Source: Enterococcus malodoratus ATCC 43197
GTDB taxonomy: Bacteria; Bacillota; Bacilli; Lactobacillales; Enterococcaceae
Direction: 5' to 3'
DNA: 64,000 nucleotides
NCBI RefSeq assembly: GCF_000407185.1
Contig: NZ_KE136481.1
Location: 637,136 to 701,135, forward strand
Position numbers and translations under genes: made by a program. The notes beneath the pieces are model-generated. The model saw only the letters and a list, made by a program, of their open reading frames with translations, had not been told where the DNA came from and did no database searches. Position 1 is the first letter of the stretch. Each line of letters begins with the position of its first letter. Positions 35,559-44,474 of this stretch are shown one piece after another.

Positions 35559-36786
35559 CTTCCATTCTCCTAATCCAGAGAGACTTCTTCTTTGCAAATC
35601 CTCGTACGATATATTGTTCCTTTTCCTCATCAAAGGTTTCGCTCAAGACAAGAGTCTCTCGTTTCATCTCACTTAACGCCTGACCTTCATCAGCATTCAA
35701 GGTAAGCAAGTACGGATCCAGCAGGTCCATAATCTCACGTTTGATCGCCTCAGCCAGCAATTCTTTCCCTTTGGTCGTTTTTGCAGAAATCAAAACATTT
35801 GGAAACAACGTCGGCGTAAAAGTAAACTCATCGATTCGATCAGCCTTATTATAGATAGTCAGCATTGGAATGGTATCCATCTCAAGCTCTTTCAACAAAT
35901 TCATCACTGTTCTTTCTTCTTGTTGACGATCTTCAGCACTGGCATCTACGATATGTAACAAAAGATCCATACCCCTGCTTTCTTCCAAAGTTGATTGAAA
36001 GGCATCGACTAATTGTGTCGGCAAGTCCTGAATAAACCCAACCGTATCAGTAATGGTTGTTTCCATTCCTTGAGGCAAATGCCATCGCTTCGTTAGCGGA
36101 TCTAAGGTCGCAAATAATTGATCTTCAGAGTACGTATCCGCATTTGTCAATAAATTCAAAATTGTTGACTTTCCAGCATTCGTATAACCAATCAGTCCCA
36201 TCTGGAAAACACTGGATTGTTGGCGTTTTTGACGACTGCGTTCACGGTGAGCCCCAACTTCTTTTAATTCCTTTTTAATTGCTGAAATACGTCGACGAAT
36301 GTGCCGACGATCAGTTTCCAGCTTAGTTTCTCCGGGACCACGCGTACCGATACCGCCACCTAGACGTGATAAACTATGGCCTTGACCTACTAAACGTGGT
36401 AATAAATAATCTAACTGCGCTAATTCAACCTGAAGTTTTCCTTCTTTCGAACGCGCACGCTGTGCAAAGATATCCAAAATCAACTGAATTCGATCAATTA
36501 CCGGAACACCGACTTGCTCTTCGATTGTTTGGCTTTGACGTGGTGATAAGGCGTGGTTAAAGATCACAAGTTCTGCTTCATGGGCATCAACCAGTTGCGC
36601 CAATTCTTCCACCTTTCCCTTGCCGATAATCGTTTGTCGATCAACTTTTGGACGTTTTTGTGTTAATGAAAAAACTATCTCGCCATGAGCCGTCTTGGTT
36701 AGTCCGGCCAACTCATGCATTGATTCTAAATAGTTATATTTACTCTCGTCTGTCTCGACGCCGACTAAAATGACTCTTTCTGACAA
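35542..36786 (-). CDS. hflX: GTPase HflX
   Basis: A 414-residue HflX with the N-terminal nucleotide-binding domain, a GTPase domain with G1 GYTNAGKSTILN (near 200), G3 DTVGFIQDLP, G4 NKAD, and the glycine-rich linker LGGGIGTRGPGETKLE (near 142). HflX binds and splits stalled 70S ribosomes, notably under heat or antibiotic stress. TTG start after AGGGGGAAGCGGA. Confidence 0.95.
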   Translation of the reverse strand: MSERVILVGVETDESKYNYLESMHELAGLTKTAHGEIVFSLTQKRPKVDRQTIIGKGKVEELAQLVDAHEAELVIFNHALSPRQSQTIEEQVGVPVIDRIQLILDIFAQRARSKEGKLQVELAQLDYLLPRLVGQGHSLSRLGGGIGTRGPGETKLETDRRHIRRRISAIKKELKEVGAHRERSRQKRQQSSVFQMGLIGYTNAGKSTILNLLTNADTYSEDQLFATLDPLTKRWHLPQGMETTITDTVGFIQDLPTQLVDAFQSTLEESRGMDLLLHIVDASAEDRQQEERTVMNLLKELEMDTIPMLTIYNKADRIDEFTFTPTLFPNVLISAKTTKGKELLAEAIKREIMDLLDPYLLTLNADEGQALSEMKRETLVLSETFDEEKEQYIVRGFAKKKSLWIRRMEDELDN

Positions 36787-36921
36787 TCCGCTTCCCCCTT
36801 GCTTATACTAAAAACGATTCTCTTATCTAATGTGCCTCTCAGAATGTAGCATTCAAACAGATTCTTAATTTCATATTTCCAATACTAGTTCCATGTGAAA
36901 ATATTTTCGTCTCGACCATGA

Positions 36922-37857
36922 CTAGCGGCAAAAATCAGAAGTGTCATCCGCTAACCAATCGGCTAAAGTTTCTTCGATTTCTGTAATTAATTCTGGTTGT
37001 TGTACCAGATCGAACCAATGAACAGACATACGATTGTGAAACCATGTCAATTGTCGCTTAGCATAACGGCGCGAATGCAGCTTCACTTCTTCAAGCGACT
37101 CCGACAGTGAAGAATCCCCCGCTAAATAAGGAAACAATTCTTTGTAGCCAATCCCTTGCGCAGCTTGGACATTCGGATTTTTTGCAAGCATTTCGACCTC
37201 ACTTAAAAGGCCCCGTTCAACCATCAAATCTACGCGTTGATTGATTCGTTGATACAAAACAGCTCGGTCCGTATTCAAACCGATCAAAAAACTATCGTAA
37301 AGTTTCTTTGGCCGATCCTTTGGCTTCAAGATTGAGTGCCCTGTCAGTTCGAAAACCTCTAACGCACGAACTATTTTTTTTCGATTATTATAATGAATTT
37401 TTTCTGCAGCTAAGGAATCAACTATTTGCAGTTTTTTCCACAAAGCTTGGTTTCCATTTTTCTCTGCAAAGGCTTCGTACTTTTCCCGTAACGAGTCATC
37501 CTCTGGTTCGCCCTCGCTGCCAAGTTTGAAATCCCATAGCAAAGACTGAATATACAGTCCTGTACCACCTACAATAATTGGCAACTTATTTCGTTGACTG
37601 ATTTCTTGAATCGCCTGTCTAGCCGCTTTTTGAAAATCAGCTGCCGAATAGCTTTCATCAATATCACGTACATCAATCAGATGATGCGGAATTCCTTCCA
37701 TCTCTTCTACCGTAACTTTAGCAGTTCCGATATCCAATCCACGATACACTTGCATAGAATCACCGCTAATAATTTCCCCATTAAAACGTTTGGCCAAGTC
37801 AATACTCAGGCTCGTTTTGCCTACAGCAGTCGGGCCCACGATTGCGATTACTTTCAT
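36922..37857 (-). CDS. miaA: tRNA dimethylallyltransferase
   Basis: A 311-residue MiaA with P-loop GPTAVGKTSL (residues 7-16), GDSMQVYRGLDIGTAK (near 33), GGTGLYIQSLLWDF (near 96) and FHNRMSVHWFD at the C-terminus. It adds the dimethylallyl group to A37 of tRNAs reading UNN codons. Its ATG overlaps the stop of the phosphodiesterase gene as ATGA. Confidence 0.96.
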   Translation of the reverse strand: MKVIAIVGPTAVGKTSLSIDLAKRFNGEIISGDSMQVYRGLDIGTAKVTVEEMEGIPHHLIDVRDIDESYSAADFQKAARQAIQEISQRNKLPIIVGGTGLYIQSLLWDFKLGSEGEPEDDSLREKYEAFAEKNGNQALWKKLQIVDSLAAEKIHYNNRKKIVRALEVFELTGHSILKPKDRPKKLYDSFLIGLNTDRAVLYQRINQRVDLMVERGLLSEVEMLAKNPNVQAAQGIGYKELFPYLAGDSSLSESLEEVKLHSRRYAKRQLTWFHNRMSVHWFDLVQQPELITEIEETLADWLADDTSDFCR

Positions 37858-38588
37858 TTATTATACCTGCTTCTTGCTCGAATCGCCTTTTCTGGGAAGT
37901 CAGTAATGATTCCAGCTAGTTTGTTTTCAAAACAAGCCATCATCGTTTCATATAAATTAGGTGTCCATGGACGAATCGCCTTTTCATATTCCTTGACGAT
38001 ACTAGGATTTTGCTTCACCCAATCATAACTCGGATGAACCCCTTCAATAAAATCGCTATCCAAAACAGTCTTATATTTTTCTAAATCATTTTTCTGGATC
38101 AGATCATATTGTGCATCTGGTTCATATTCGTGCATGATCCGTAACGAATCAATATTAAAACTCGTATACCAATAGGTAAAGGGCCATTCTTTACTAGTCA
38201 TGACCGATGAAATTTTTTCTTCAATACCTGGATAATGAAACTTATTCGTCTTAATTTCAATACATAAAAAACCACGAAAACGCATCTGCAACAATAAATT
38301 CAAAACTTCTTGCAACGTTGAAATTTTCGTCGCTTGATATTTTTCATCGAACCAACTGCCAGCGTCTAATTCTTTTATTTCTTCTAATGTCAATTCACGA
38401 ATCAGACCTTTGCCGTCTGTCGTACGATCAACACTCTCATCATGAATCACAACTAATTGCTGATCAGCCGTCAAATGGACATCCAACTCGATACCGTCCG
38501 CACCTGTCCGCACTGCTTCCATAAACGCAGGTAATGTATTCTCTGGGTGAGTCCCAGCACTCCCGCGATGAGCAATAATCACTGTCAT
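37854..38588 (-). CDS. Glycerophosphodiester phosphodiesterase
   Basis: A 244-residue TIM-barrel GDPD of cytoplasmic type (no signal peptide). Catalytic motifs: AHRGSAGTHPENTLPAF (residues 6-22), ELDVHLTAD (near 38), HDESVDRTTDG (near 52) and EIKTN. It cleaves glycerophosphodiesters from lipid turnover to glycerol-3-phosphate plus alcohol. GAGGTGATAATAG precedes ATG. First gene before miaA. Confidence 0.94.
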   Translation of the reverse strand: MTVIIAHRGSAGTHPENTLPAFMEAVRTGADGIELDVHLTADQQLVVIHDESVDRTTDGKGLIRELTLEEIKELDAGSWFDEKYQATKISTLQEVLNLLLQMRFRGFLCIEIKTNKFHYPGIEEKISSVMTSKEWPFTYWYTSFNIDSLRIMHEYEPDAQYDLIQKNDLEKYKTVLDSDFIEGVHPSYDWVKQNPSIVKEYEKAIRPWTPNLYETMMACFENKLAGIITDFPEKAIRARSRYNK

Positions 38589-38666
38589 CTATTATCACCT
38601 CGTCTGTAATCACAGATTATAAAATACAATCTGATTTAAATCTGTTCACGTTTTTTCGTGAACTTA

Positions 38667-39182
38667 CTATTGCACATTGAAATGGCGTAAAGGCTGTTTT
38701 GTCAAACGAGACAATTGTTGTTTCTTTTCATCCAAGATCTCCAAAAGCTGTTCGGAAAAAGTTTCCATGACAATTCGTCCGCCTTTATACGTATACCCGC
38801 CAATCTTAACTGTTTCCTCGGGAGATAAAATAACTTTACGATGTGAAATATTTTTGAAGAACTCTTCAATCAAATAATTAGGCAGATAAAAATTATTTTG
38901 TGCGGCGAATGAGTTCAAATAAATGAAATCATCGATTGTGATGTAACAGTCGTCAAATGAATTGAACGCCACATAATCTTGCATTAAAACATTACGTTTA
39001 GATAAGATCTCATTGACTTTCTTATTTAAGAGATTAATCGTTTCGATTTCTTTTACCTGATGTTCCAATTCTCTTTCACGATGATGGCGCAGGTCAATAT
39101 ATTTGAAGACAAAAAAGACCGCGATCCCCGTTAATCCTGCCCCAATTAATACGCCGATAAGTCCAATAAATGCGATTTCCAC
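38667..39182 (-). CDS. Membrane-anchored protein of unknown function
   Basis: 171 residues; an N-terminal membrane segment (about 3-27), then a coiled-coil stretch (HREREL to NLLNKKVNEILSKR) and a compact domain with aromatic residues (FDDCYITIDDFIYLN, YKGGRIVMETFSEQLL). I do not recognise the domain. GTG start with GGAGGGAAAAAC. Predicted topology puts the domain in the cytoplasm. Divergent from clpP across a 330-base spacer. Confidence 0.75.
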   Translation of the reverse strand: MEIAFIGLIGVLIGAGLTGIAVFFVFKYIDLRHHRERELEHQVKEIETINLLNKKVNEILSKRNVLMQDYVAFNSFDDCYITIDDFIYLNSFAAQNNFYLPNYLIEEFFKNISHRKVILSPEETVKIGGYTYKGGRIVMETFSEQLLEILDEKKQQLSRLTKQPLRHFNVQ

Positions 39183-39410
39183 GTTTTTCCCTCCTATTTC
39201 ATAATTACGGAATTATTTTTTAAATAAAACCGGTCTCCGGCACGTTTGCACTCCGCTAAATTATTGAAAGTGCGGCAATATCAGCCGAAAAAAAATAAAT
39301 TTTTTAAAAAATTTTAAGTTCAACCACACACTGTTCTATGCGCTATTAATAGTACCATATTTTCATGAATCTAGGATAGTTTGACCTGTTTAAAAAAACG
39401 GAGCCTTCTA

Positions 39411-39440
39411 TTTGACCAAAACTGACCAAGGATGTATACT
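39411..39440 (+). promoter_or_regulatory. clpP promoter with CtsR-type operator
   Basis: TTGACC (39412-39417), 17 bases, TATACT (39435-39440). The repeat tttgaccaaaactgacca (39411-39428) matches the CtsR heptad pair GGTCAAA-N3-GGTCAAA with two changes in one half. A third ttgacc lies near 39381. The rest of the 39183-39514 spacer is AT-rich and has no gene. Confidence 0.75.
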
Positions 39441-39514
39441 TTCCTTAAGTTTTAGCAATCTAACCTTGTTTGTGCTAAAATAATCTACGAACAATATTTT
39501 AAGGAGGATTCACT

Positions 39515-40108
39515 ATGAATTTAGTTCCTACAGTCATTGAACAATCATCTCGTGGCGAACGTGCTTACGACATTTATTCTCGTTTATTGAAAGACCGTAT
39601 CATCATGTTAAGCGGCGAGGTAAACGACGATATGGCGAACACTATCATCGCCCAATTACTTTTCTTGGATGCCCAAGATTCTGAAAAAGATATTTATCTT
39701 TACATCAACTCACCAGGCGGTAGCGTATCTGCCGGCTTAGCAATTTTTGATACAATGAATTTTGTTAAAGCTGATGTACAAACAATCGTTCTTGGTATGG
39801 CTGCTTCAATGGGTAGCTTCCTATTAACAGCTGGTGCAAAAGGCAAACGTTTCGCTTTGCCTAATGCTGAGATCATGATTCACCAACCTCTTGGCGGTGC
39901 ACAAGGTCAAGCAACTGAAATCGAAATCGCTGCACGTCACATTTTAAAAACACGCGAACGTTTGAACAATATTTTGTCTGAACGTACTGGACAACCGATC
40001 GAAGTCATTGAACGTGACACTGATCGTGATAACTTTATGAGCGCCGATGAAGCAAAAGCTTATGGGTTGATTGATGAAGTTATGGAAAATAGCAGCTCAT
40101 TAAGTTAA
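39515..40108 (+). CDS. clpP: ATP-dependent Clp protease proteolytic subunit
   Basis: 197 residues, standard length. Catalytic Ser in [11 protein letters not shown] (near 98), His in [10 protein letters not shown] (near 123) and Asp in [10 protein letters not shown] (near 172). It forms the 14-mer protease core with ClpC/ClpX/ClpE. AAGGAGGATTCACT precedes ATG, and a CtsR-type site overlaps the promoter, as usual for clpP in this group. A terminator follows. Confidence 0.98.
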   Translation: MNLVPTVIEQSSRGERAYDIYSRLLKDRIIMLSGEVNDDMANTIIAQLLFLDAQDSEKDIYLYINSPGGSVSAGLAIFDTMNFVKADVQTIVLGMAASMGSFLLTAGAKGKRFALPNAEIMIHQPLGGAQGQATEIEIAARHILKTRERLNNILSERTGQPIEVIERDTDRDNFMSADEAKAYGLIDEVMENSSSLS

Positions 40109-40118
40109 GCAATAAAAA

Positions 40119-40140
40119 AACCGAGGAGTTTTCCTCGGTT
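40119..40140 (+). terminator. clpP terminator
   Basis: Nine-bp stem aaccgagga/tcctcggtt with a T-run, just after clpP. Confidence 0.88.
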
Positions 40141-40226
40141 TTTTTATTTTTCTCTATATCTTGCTAGATCAACGGTTTTCAATTATCAATAGCAAATACG
40201 ATTCTTTTTACGTTTAATAATTATTT

Positions 40227-40868
40227 TTACAATCCAATCTCATCAATAATTAGAAAGACTATGATACGTTCCTTAGACATCGAACGTCTTGTTACCGCAA
40301 TTGTATTGCAAATACATTCAGACTGTAAACAATCTCCGCAATTTCCCCTTTTGATACAGGGTGTTTTTTCCAATCCTAGACGATGAGCATTCAATGGCGC
40401 AGTGTTCTTACGGACCATCTCAAGAGTTGTGGCCAGATTACCATAGACTTTCCTCATACTTACAAATGCCAATACTTTATCCGGTCCAAAAGTTAAAGCA
40501 GCTACACGATTTCCTACGCTATCGATGTTCACTAACTCCCCGTCTTCTGTGACACCATTGATACTCGTCAAAAAGTAGTCGGCTGTTAATGCTTGTTTCA
40601 TGACTTGATGTCGTTCTTCCGCTGAACTTGTTTTTTCACGGTCAATCATCTTTTGGTTTCGTTGATACAACTCATCAATAATTCCAGACTGTTCAACCGT
40701 GATCGAACCGCCAAAACCAACTGATTTATCCTGATCGATCAATTCTAAAGCTTGATTCTTCGCCGCCGTCAAATTTTGACAAATAATCGCGACAAAATTT
40801 CTTCGTTCTAATTTTTTACTCAATGTTAATGCAGCCGCATTATAGCGTTCCCTCTGATAATCCTTCAT
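40227..40868 (-). CDS. LUD-domain protein (lactate utilization C-like, with Cys cluster)
   Basis: A 213-residue LUD (DUF162) protein. SVGFGGSITVEQSGI (near 55), DYFLTSINGVTEDGELVNID and RVAALTFGPDKVLAF are family features. Unlike LutC it carries a C-terminal cluster with five Cys in CIKRGNCGDCLQSECIC, which may bind Fe-S or zinc. ATG 40868 follows AAGGAG by six bases. No LutA or LutB gene is adjacent, so a role in lactate oxidation is not assured. Confidence 0.88.
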   Translation of the reverse strand: MKDYQRERYNAAALTLSKKLERRNFVAIICQNLTAAKNQALELIDQDKSVGFGGSITVEQSGIIDELYQRNQKMIDREKTSSAEERHQVMKQALTADYFLTSINGVTEDGELVNIDSVGNRVAALTFGPDKVLAFVSMRKVYGNLATTLEMVRKNTAPLNAHRLGLEKTPCIKRGNCGDCLQSECICNTIAVTRRSMSKERIIVFLIIDEIGL

Positions 40869-41025
40869 ATACTTCTCCTTAACCATAACTATTCCTATTT
40901 AATTGTATAGCATCATTCTTATATTAAATAATAGATATAGGATGGCATCTTTTCAAATCCCATATCCATTTTCGATTATATATCTCTCATTGACAATAGC
41001 ATTTTAAAAATTAATAAAAAAATGC

Positions 41026-41043
41026 CTAAGAAAATTCTCTTAG
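41026..41043 (-). terminator. Terminator of the DUF3788 gene
   Basis: Short stem ctaaga/tcttag with T-rich minus side (ATTTTTTTATTAATTTTT), overlapping the stop codon. Confidence 0.55.
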
Positions 41044-41501
41044 ACACTCTGAAGCTTATTCTTTTTTGTCGAACGAGCTCTCAGTGCAGCAAGTTCTTTT
41101 ATATCTTGTAAAATATCTTCATTTGTTACCTCGAAGGATATCGATTTACCTAACTTACTGGATTTTGCCTGTTGGTACTTATTTTTAGTATATTCATCGC
41201 AAATTTGCACCAATAAATCCGCTTCATCTAATTCCTTCGCGCTAAAAGAGACCATCGCAACAAAGTAACCTTCCTTTGGATAAACCGTACATAGCGCTTT
41301 TCCGCTTTTTTTAAATTTTATGTTCCAGCCTTTCCAATAATCATCGCCCATTGAACAACCACTATAGACACTTTTAGGTTTCACTTGATAGGTTTGGATC
41401 AAATGATTAGCTAAATCGTGCCATAAAGGACTCGAAATAAACTCTGTAATTTGTCGTTCAGTCGGCTCTTGATCAGCGTTGAATAATTCATTCCATTGCA
41501 T
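41040..41501 (-). CDS. DUF3788 family protein
   Basis: A 153-residue cytoplasmic protein; KGWNIKFKKSGKALCTVYP followed by KEGYFVAMVSF is the family core (near 60-90). Function unknown; the fold resembles small ligand-binding YdhG-like domains. GGGTG lies five bases before the chosen ATG at 41501; the ATG just before it is equally possible. A longer frame to 41594 has no ribosome site. Confidence 0.8.
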   Translation of the reverse strand: MQWNELFNADQEPTERQITEFISSPLWHDLANHLIQTYQVKPKSVYSGCSMGDDYWKGWNIKFKKSGKALCTVYPKEGYFVAMVSFSAKELDEADLLVQICDEYTKNKYQQAKSSKLGKSISFEVTNEDILQDIKELAALRARSTKKNKLQSV

Positions 41502-41598
41502 CATAACACCCGCTTTCTTATTATTTATTGATATATACATCCATTTTACCTGATAGTGGTTTGAGCGGCTTGTCTCACAGTGTCTTTTTTGCAAAAAA

Positions 41599-41622
41599 AA
41601 TCATCCAAAAAAATGGATGATT
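41599..41622 (-). terminator. Terminator of the nuclease gene
   Basis: Stem aatcatcc/ggatgatt with TTTTTTTT on the minus side, immediately downstream of the nuclease gene. Confidence 0.8.
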
Positions 41623-41629
41623 CTCTTTT

Positions 41630-42286
41630 CTATTCCTTTTGTGAATACCCGTTCTGATAATCGATCTTGATGCCGTCCTGAACATTATAAACGAAGAGAT
41701 TAAATGAGATTTGATCATCTTCAATGCTCTGAGCCTCCATCTGAACACCCCGAGCAATTAACTCTTCCCCTTTAAAATAAGGAGTCACACGGTAGCGCAC
41801 ATGATGATTGGTTTTTCGAATATAGTTTCCGATTGCAATTTCATGCTCATTCATCCCTGGATCATTCAAGGATGCTGTACCGGTCATTAAATTTTTCAGA
41901 TTATTGTTTTCTCCCGAAAATTGAAACGCGATCAGATGTGCTCGATTATATAGTGGCTTATCATTATAAAATTTTTGATGCCAGCCAGTCGGCTTCACAT
42001 ATAATCGCTCGCGCTCTTGATGAGGCATCAACTCTTTGCCCAACATTGCATTAGCCGAGCCTACACGATTCAGCTGATCCAGGTCAGAAAAGCGCGTCCA
42101 AGTTCCATCTTCTAATGAAAGATCGTTTTTAGAAAAATTAGGACGGTTATGATTCAATTGAATCGTTTGATGTTTACCATCATAATCTGGAACTTCTGAA
42201 ATTTTGCTGACACTGACTTCTTTTACTTCATTACTTGAATCATTATTGGATCCTACCTGTGAGTAGACACCGTAGAGCCCCGCCAA
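41630..42286 (-). CDS. DNA/RNA non-specific endonuclease (EndA-like), membrane-anchored
   Basis: At least 218 residues. NRAHLIAFQFSGENNNLKN (near 115) replaces the DRGH nuclease motif and keeps the catalytic His. The C-terminal VRYRVTPYFKGEELIARGVQ and FVYNVQDGIKIDYQNG match EndA of pneumococcus. The TTG at 42286 is the first conventional start but has no ribosome site. The same open frame continues to 42340, where a basic segment and hydrophobic anchor (IVSAIVVLLAGLYGVYSQ) are encoded behind a perfect AGGAG; the codon there is ATC. Likely surface nuclease. Confidence 0.85.
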   Translation of the reverse strand: MAGLYGVYSQVGSNNDSSNEVKEVSVSKISEVPDYDGKHQTIQLNHNRPNFSKNDLSLEDGTWTRFSDLDQLNRVGSANAMLGKELMPHQERERLYVKPTGWHQKFYNDKPLYNRAHLIAFQFSGENNNLKNLMTGTASLNDPGMNEHEIAIGNYIRKTNHHVRYRVTPYFKGEELIARGVQMEAQSIEDDQISFNLFVYNVQDGIKIDYQNGYSQKE

Positions 42287-42434
42287 TAGAACAACGATTG
42301 CCGAAACTATTTTAGGTGCTTGTTTCTTTGTTGCGATGATACTTCAGCTCCTAGTTCATTTAAAAATAAGTTAATGCCTGATCACGTCATTCGATCTACT
42401 AGAACTGCCGAAACTGAAAAACAGAACCAACAGT

Positions 42435-43379
42435 CTATTTAGTTTGTTGCCAAATTTCTTTAATTGCCGGAACGTTGCCAAGCTCGGTCAAATTACTTGG
42501 CATAATGACGGTATTGCCATTATTCTCAACCACATGTTTAAATGCCTCAATGCCTAGATAAGCAATCATTTCATCAGTTAGGTTGCTTTCGGCAATCGCT
42601 TTATTAATTTCTTTGATTCTTGCCGTCTCTGCTTCCGTAATTTTGGCAATTCGATCAGCTTCCGCCGCTGCATCAATTCGTGTACGGTCTGCTCGTGCAT
42701 CCGCATCAATTTTGGTTTGTCTTGCTCGCGCTTCTGCATCAATCTGCATTTCAGAGGATTTTGCTTCAGATTCTAAAATGACCGATTGTTTTTTCCCCTC
42801 AGAAATTGTAATCAGCGATTCCTTATCTCGACTTGCCGTAATTAATTTATTCATTGAGTTCACGATCTCATCAGAAACCGAAATTTCACCAATATTGATT
42901 CGATCAATCGACAAACCGTAGCCTGCAGTAATATCTTTGACACTCTCATAAAGATTTACGTTGATTTCTTCAGTTCCGTTTAATACTTCGTTTAATTCCA
43001 TCTTACCAATAATTCCTCGTAAGTTGGATTGACAATCCTGGATCATTGACGTGACAGAGTCTTCGTTATCATATACAAAAGCTCTTGCATCTGTCACATG
43101 ATACTTGATTGCTTCATCAATCTCAACAATTACATTATCACGAGTAATGACACTTTGAGGCTCAATTTGGATCGGCGTTTGCTTTAACGACACTCGACGG
43201 CGAACCACATATAAAATTGGAACCAAAAAGTGTAACCCTGGATCTAGCGTCTTGACGTATTTCCCAAAACTTTCAACGACCTTAACCTCACCTTGTTGAA
43301 CGATTACAATCAATTGACTTACAACAAACAAAACTACAACAACAGCTAATACTAATAAAATAATATTAAATACTACCAA
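42435..43379 (-). CDS. SPFH/Band 7 domain membrane protein
   Basis: 314 residues: an N-terminal membrane segment (about 5-26), an SPFH domain beginning QQGEVKVVESFGKYVKTLDP, then an Ala/Arg/Asp-rich coiled coil with repeats such as ARARQTKIDADARADRTRID (about 215-255). It resembles stomatin/QmcA proteins that organise membrane microdomains and proteases. TTG start inside the end of the small gene upstream. No NfeD partner is adjacent. Confidence 0.92.
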   Translation of the reverse strand: MVVFNIILLVLAVVVVLFVVSQLIVIVQQGEVKVVESFGKYVKTLDPGLHFLVPILYVVRRRVSLKQTPIQIEPQSVITRDNVIVEIDEAIKYHVTDARAFVYDNEDSVTSMIQDCQSNLRGIIGKMELNEVLNGTEEINVNLYESVKDITAGYGLSIDRINIGEISVSDEIVNSMNKLITASRDKESLITISEGKKQSVILESEAKSSEMQIDAEARARQTKIDADARADRTRIDAAAEADRIAKITEAETARIKEINKAIAESNLTDEMIAYLGIEAFKHVVENNGNTVIMPSNLTELGNVPAIKEIWQQTK

Positions 43380-43596
43380 TATAATTCACATCACTTTCTT
43401 TTAGATTATTATTGATGACCACTAACAATTCCCGACTAGTAAAGTCAATTACTTCCAGCATATCCTCAGGCTCGGGCGGCCCGTAAATCACTTTATAATC
43501 ATACCAGCTACCCAAAATCCGAATAATTCCAGTTATACTGGACCCTTTACTGCGGAAACATTTCCCCATCGTTTTTTGCATTTGATAATCCGACAA
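43366..43596 (-). CDS. Small protein upstream of the SPFH gene, unknown function
   Basis: 76 residues when started at TTG 43596, which follows AAAGGAG by eight bases; other in-frame starts at 43620 and 43677 lack ribosome sites. Sequence features: GKCFRSKGSSITGIIRILGS, YDYKVIYGPPEPEDM and a hydrophobic strand LLVVINNN. It is soluble and resembles a small NfeD- or OB-like strand set. It overlaps the SPFH gene by 14 bases, so the products probably act together. Confidence 0.65.
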   Translation of the reverse strand: MSDYQMQKTMGKCFRSKGSSITGIIRILGSWYDYKVIYGPPEPEDMLEVIDFTSRELLVVINNNLKESDVNYIGSI

Positions 43597-43709
43597 ACCC
43601 TCAACTCCTTTTAAACTCATATACTGCGCTAAAACAAAAAAGCGAAATACGTTCCAAGTACTAGTATACCAAAACAATCAAAGTCGAAATCTATAATGTT
43701 CCATATTGC

Positions 43710-43738
43710 TTTACACTTTCACTCTATTTTTTTACACT
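43710..43738 (+). promoter_or_regulatory. Promoter of the CPBP protease gene
   Basis: TTTACA, 17 bases, TACACT, 23 bases upstream of the ATG, with GGGGGA as ribosome site. Confidence 0.6.
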
Positions 43739-43761
43739 ATGAAAAGAATGGGGGATAAAAT

Positions 43762-44454
43762 ATGGTAACAAATAAAAAACAATGGTGGGGACTTCTAGTT
43801 ATTCCATTAGAATTACTGATTGGAAATGTCCTTTTTCCACTTCTTCACGTTGATAAAAATCCAAAAATTGCCTTGTTAGTTTCAACGCTGCTTTTTTTAA
43901 CAGGATTTTTAGTCATGATTTATCTGTTCCGAGATTTTTTAAAGGCTCAATGGCAACTTTTCCGACAAAAACTTTTTCGACGGTTGTTGCTGAGCATCCT
44001 TTTAGTTGCTGGTGCTTTCATATTGCTGCAGGTCGTTCGTAATTTAATTCCTAGTGAACTCCTTCAAGTTCGCTCCTCGACAAACGATTCTTCAAAAACA
44101 CTTAGTTCAGGATGGGTACTTTTAGCTGCGGTTGCACCTTTTCTTGCTCCTTTTGCTGAAGAATTGACCTTTCGCTACTTATTGTTAGGAAGCTTTTCTA
44201 GCAAAGCACTGCAAGTGATCATGCTTTTTGTCCAAGGTATTTTATTTGGATTGATTCATTGGAACAATTTTAATGGGAATATATACGCTATGGTCCCTTA
44301 CATGGTTATAGGCGTCTATTTCGGTTTAATTTATCTGATTTCCAAAAATATTTGGAGCTCTATCATGGTTCATTGGATGCTAAACACGATGAATTCAATG
44401 CTGCCGGCCCTACTGCTTTTGATCTTAAGTCTATTTGGCATCACTACTTCTTAG
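43762..44454 (+). CDS. CPBP family intramembrane metalloprotease (Abi/CAAX-like)
   Basis: 230 residues with six to seven membrane segments. Catalytic motifs are FAEELTFRYLLLG (Glu-Glu, near 133), FGLIHWNNF (His, near 165) and MVHWMLNTMNS (His, near 198). Members process prenylated or bacteriocin-related peptides or confer immunity. No bacteriocin gene is nearby, so the substrate is open. Confidence 0.92.
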   Translation: MVTNKKQWWGLLVIPLELLIGNVLFPLLHVDKNPKIALLVSTLLFLTGFLVMIYLFRDFLKAQWQLFRQKLFRRLLLSILLVAGAFILLQVVRNLIPSELLQVRSSTNDSSKTLSSGWVLLAAVAPFLAPFAEELTFRYLLLGSFSSKALQVIMLFVQGILFGLIHWNNFNGNIYAMVPYMVIGVYFGLIYLISKNIWSSIMVHWMLNTMNSMLPALLLLILSLFGITTS

Positions 44455-44474
44455 TCCTCCCTGTGAGGATTTTT

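Noticed and set aside
37594-38028. Plus-strand 144-codon open frame across miaA and the phosphodiesterase gene
   Set aside because: It is opposite two certain genes and has neither a start signal nor protein-like composition.
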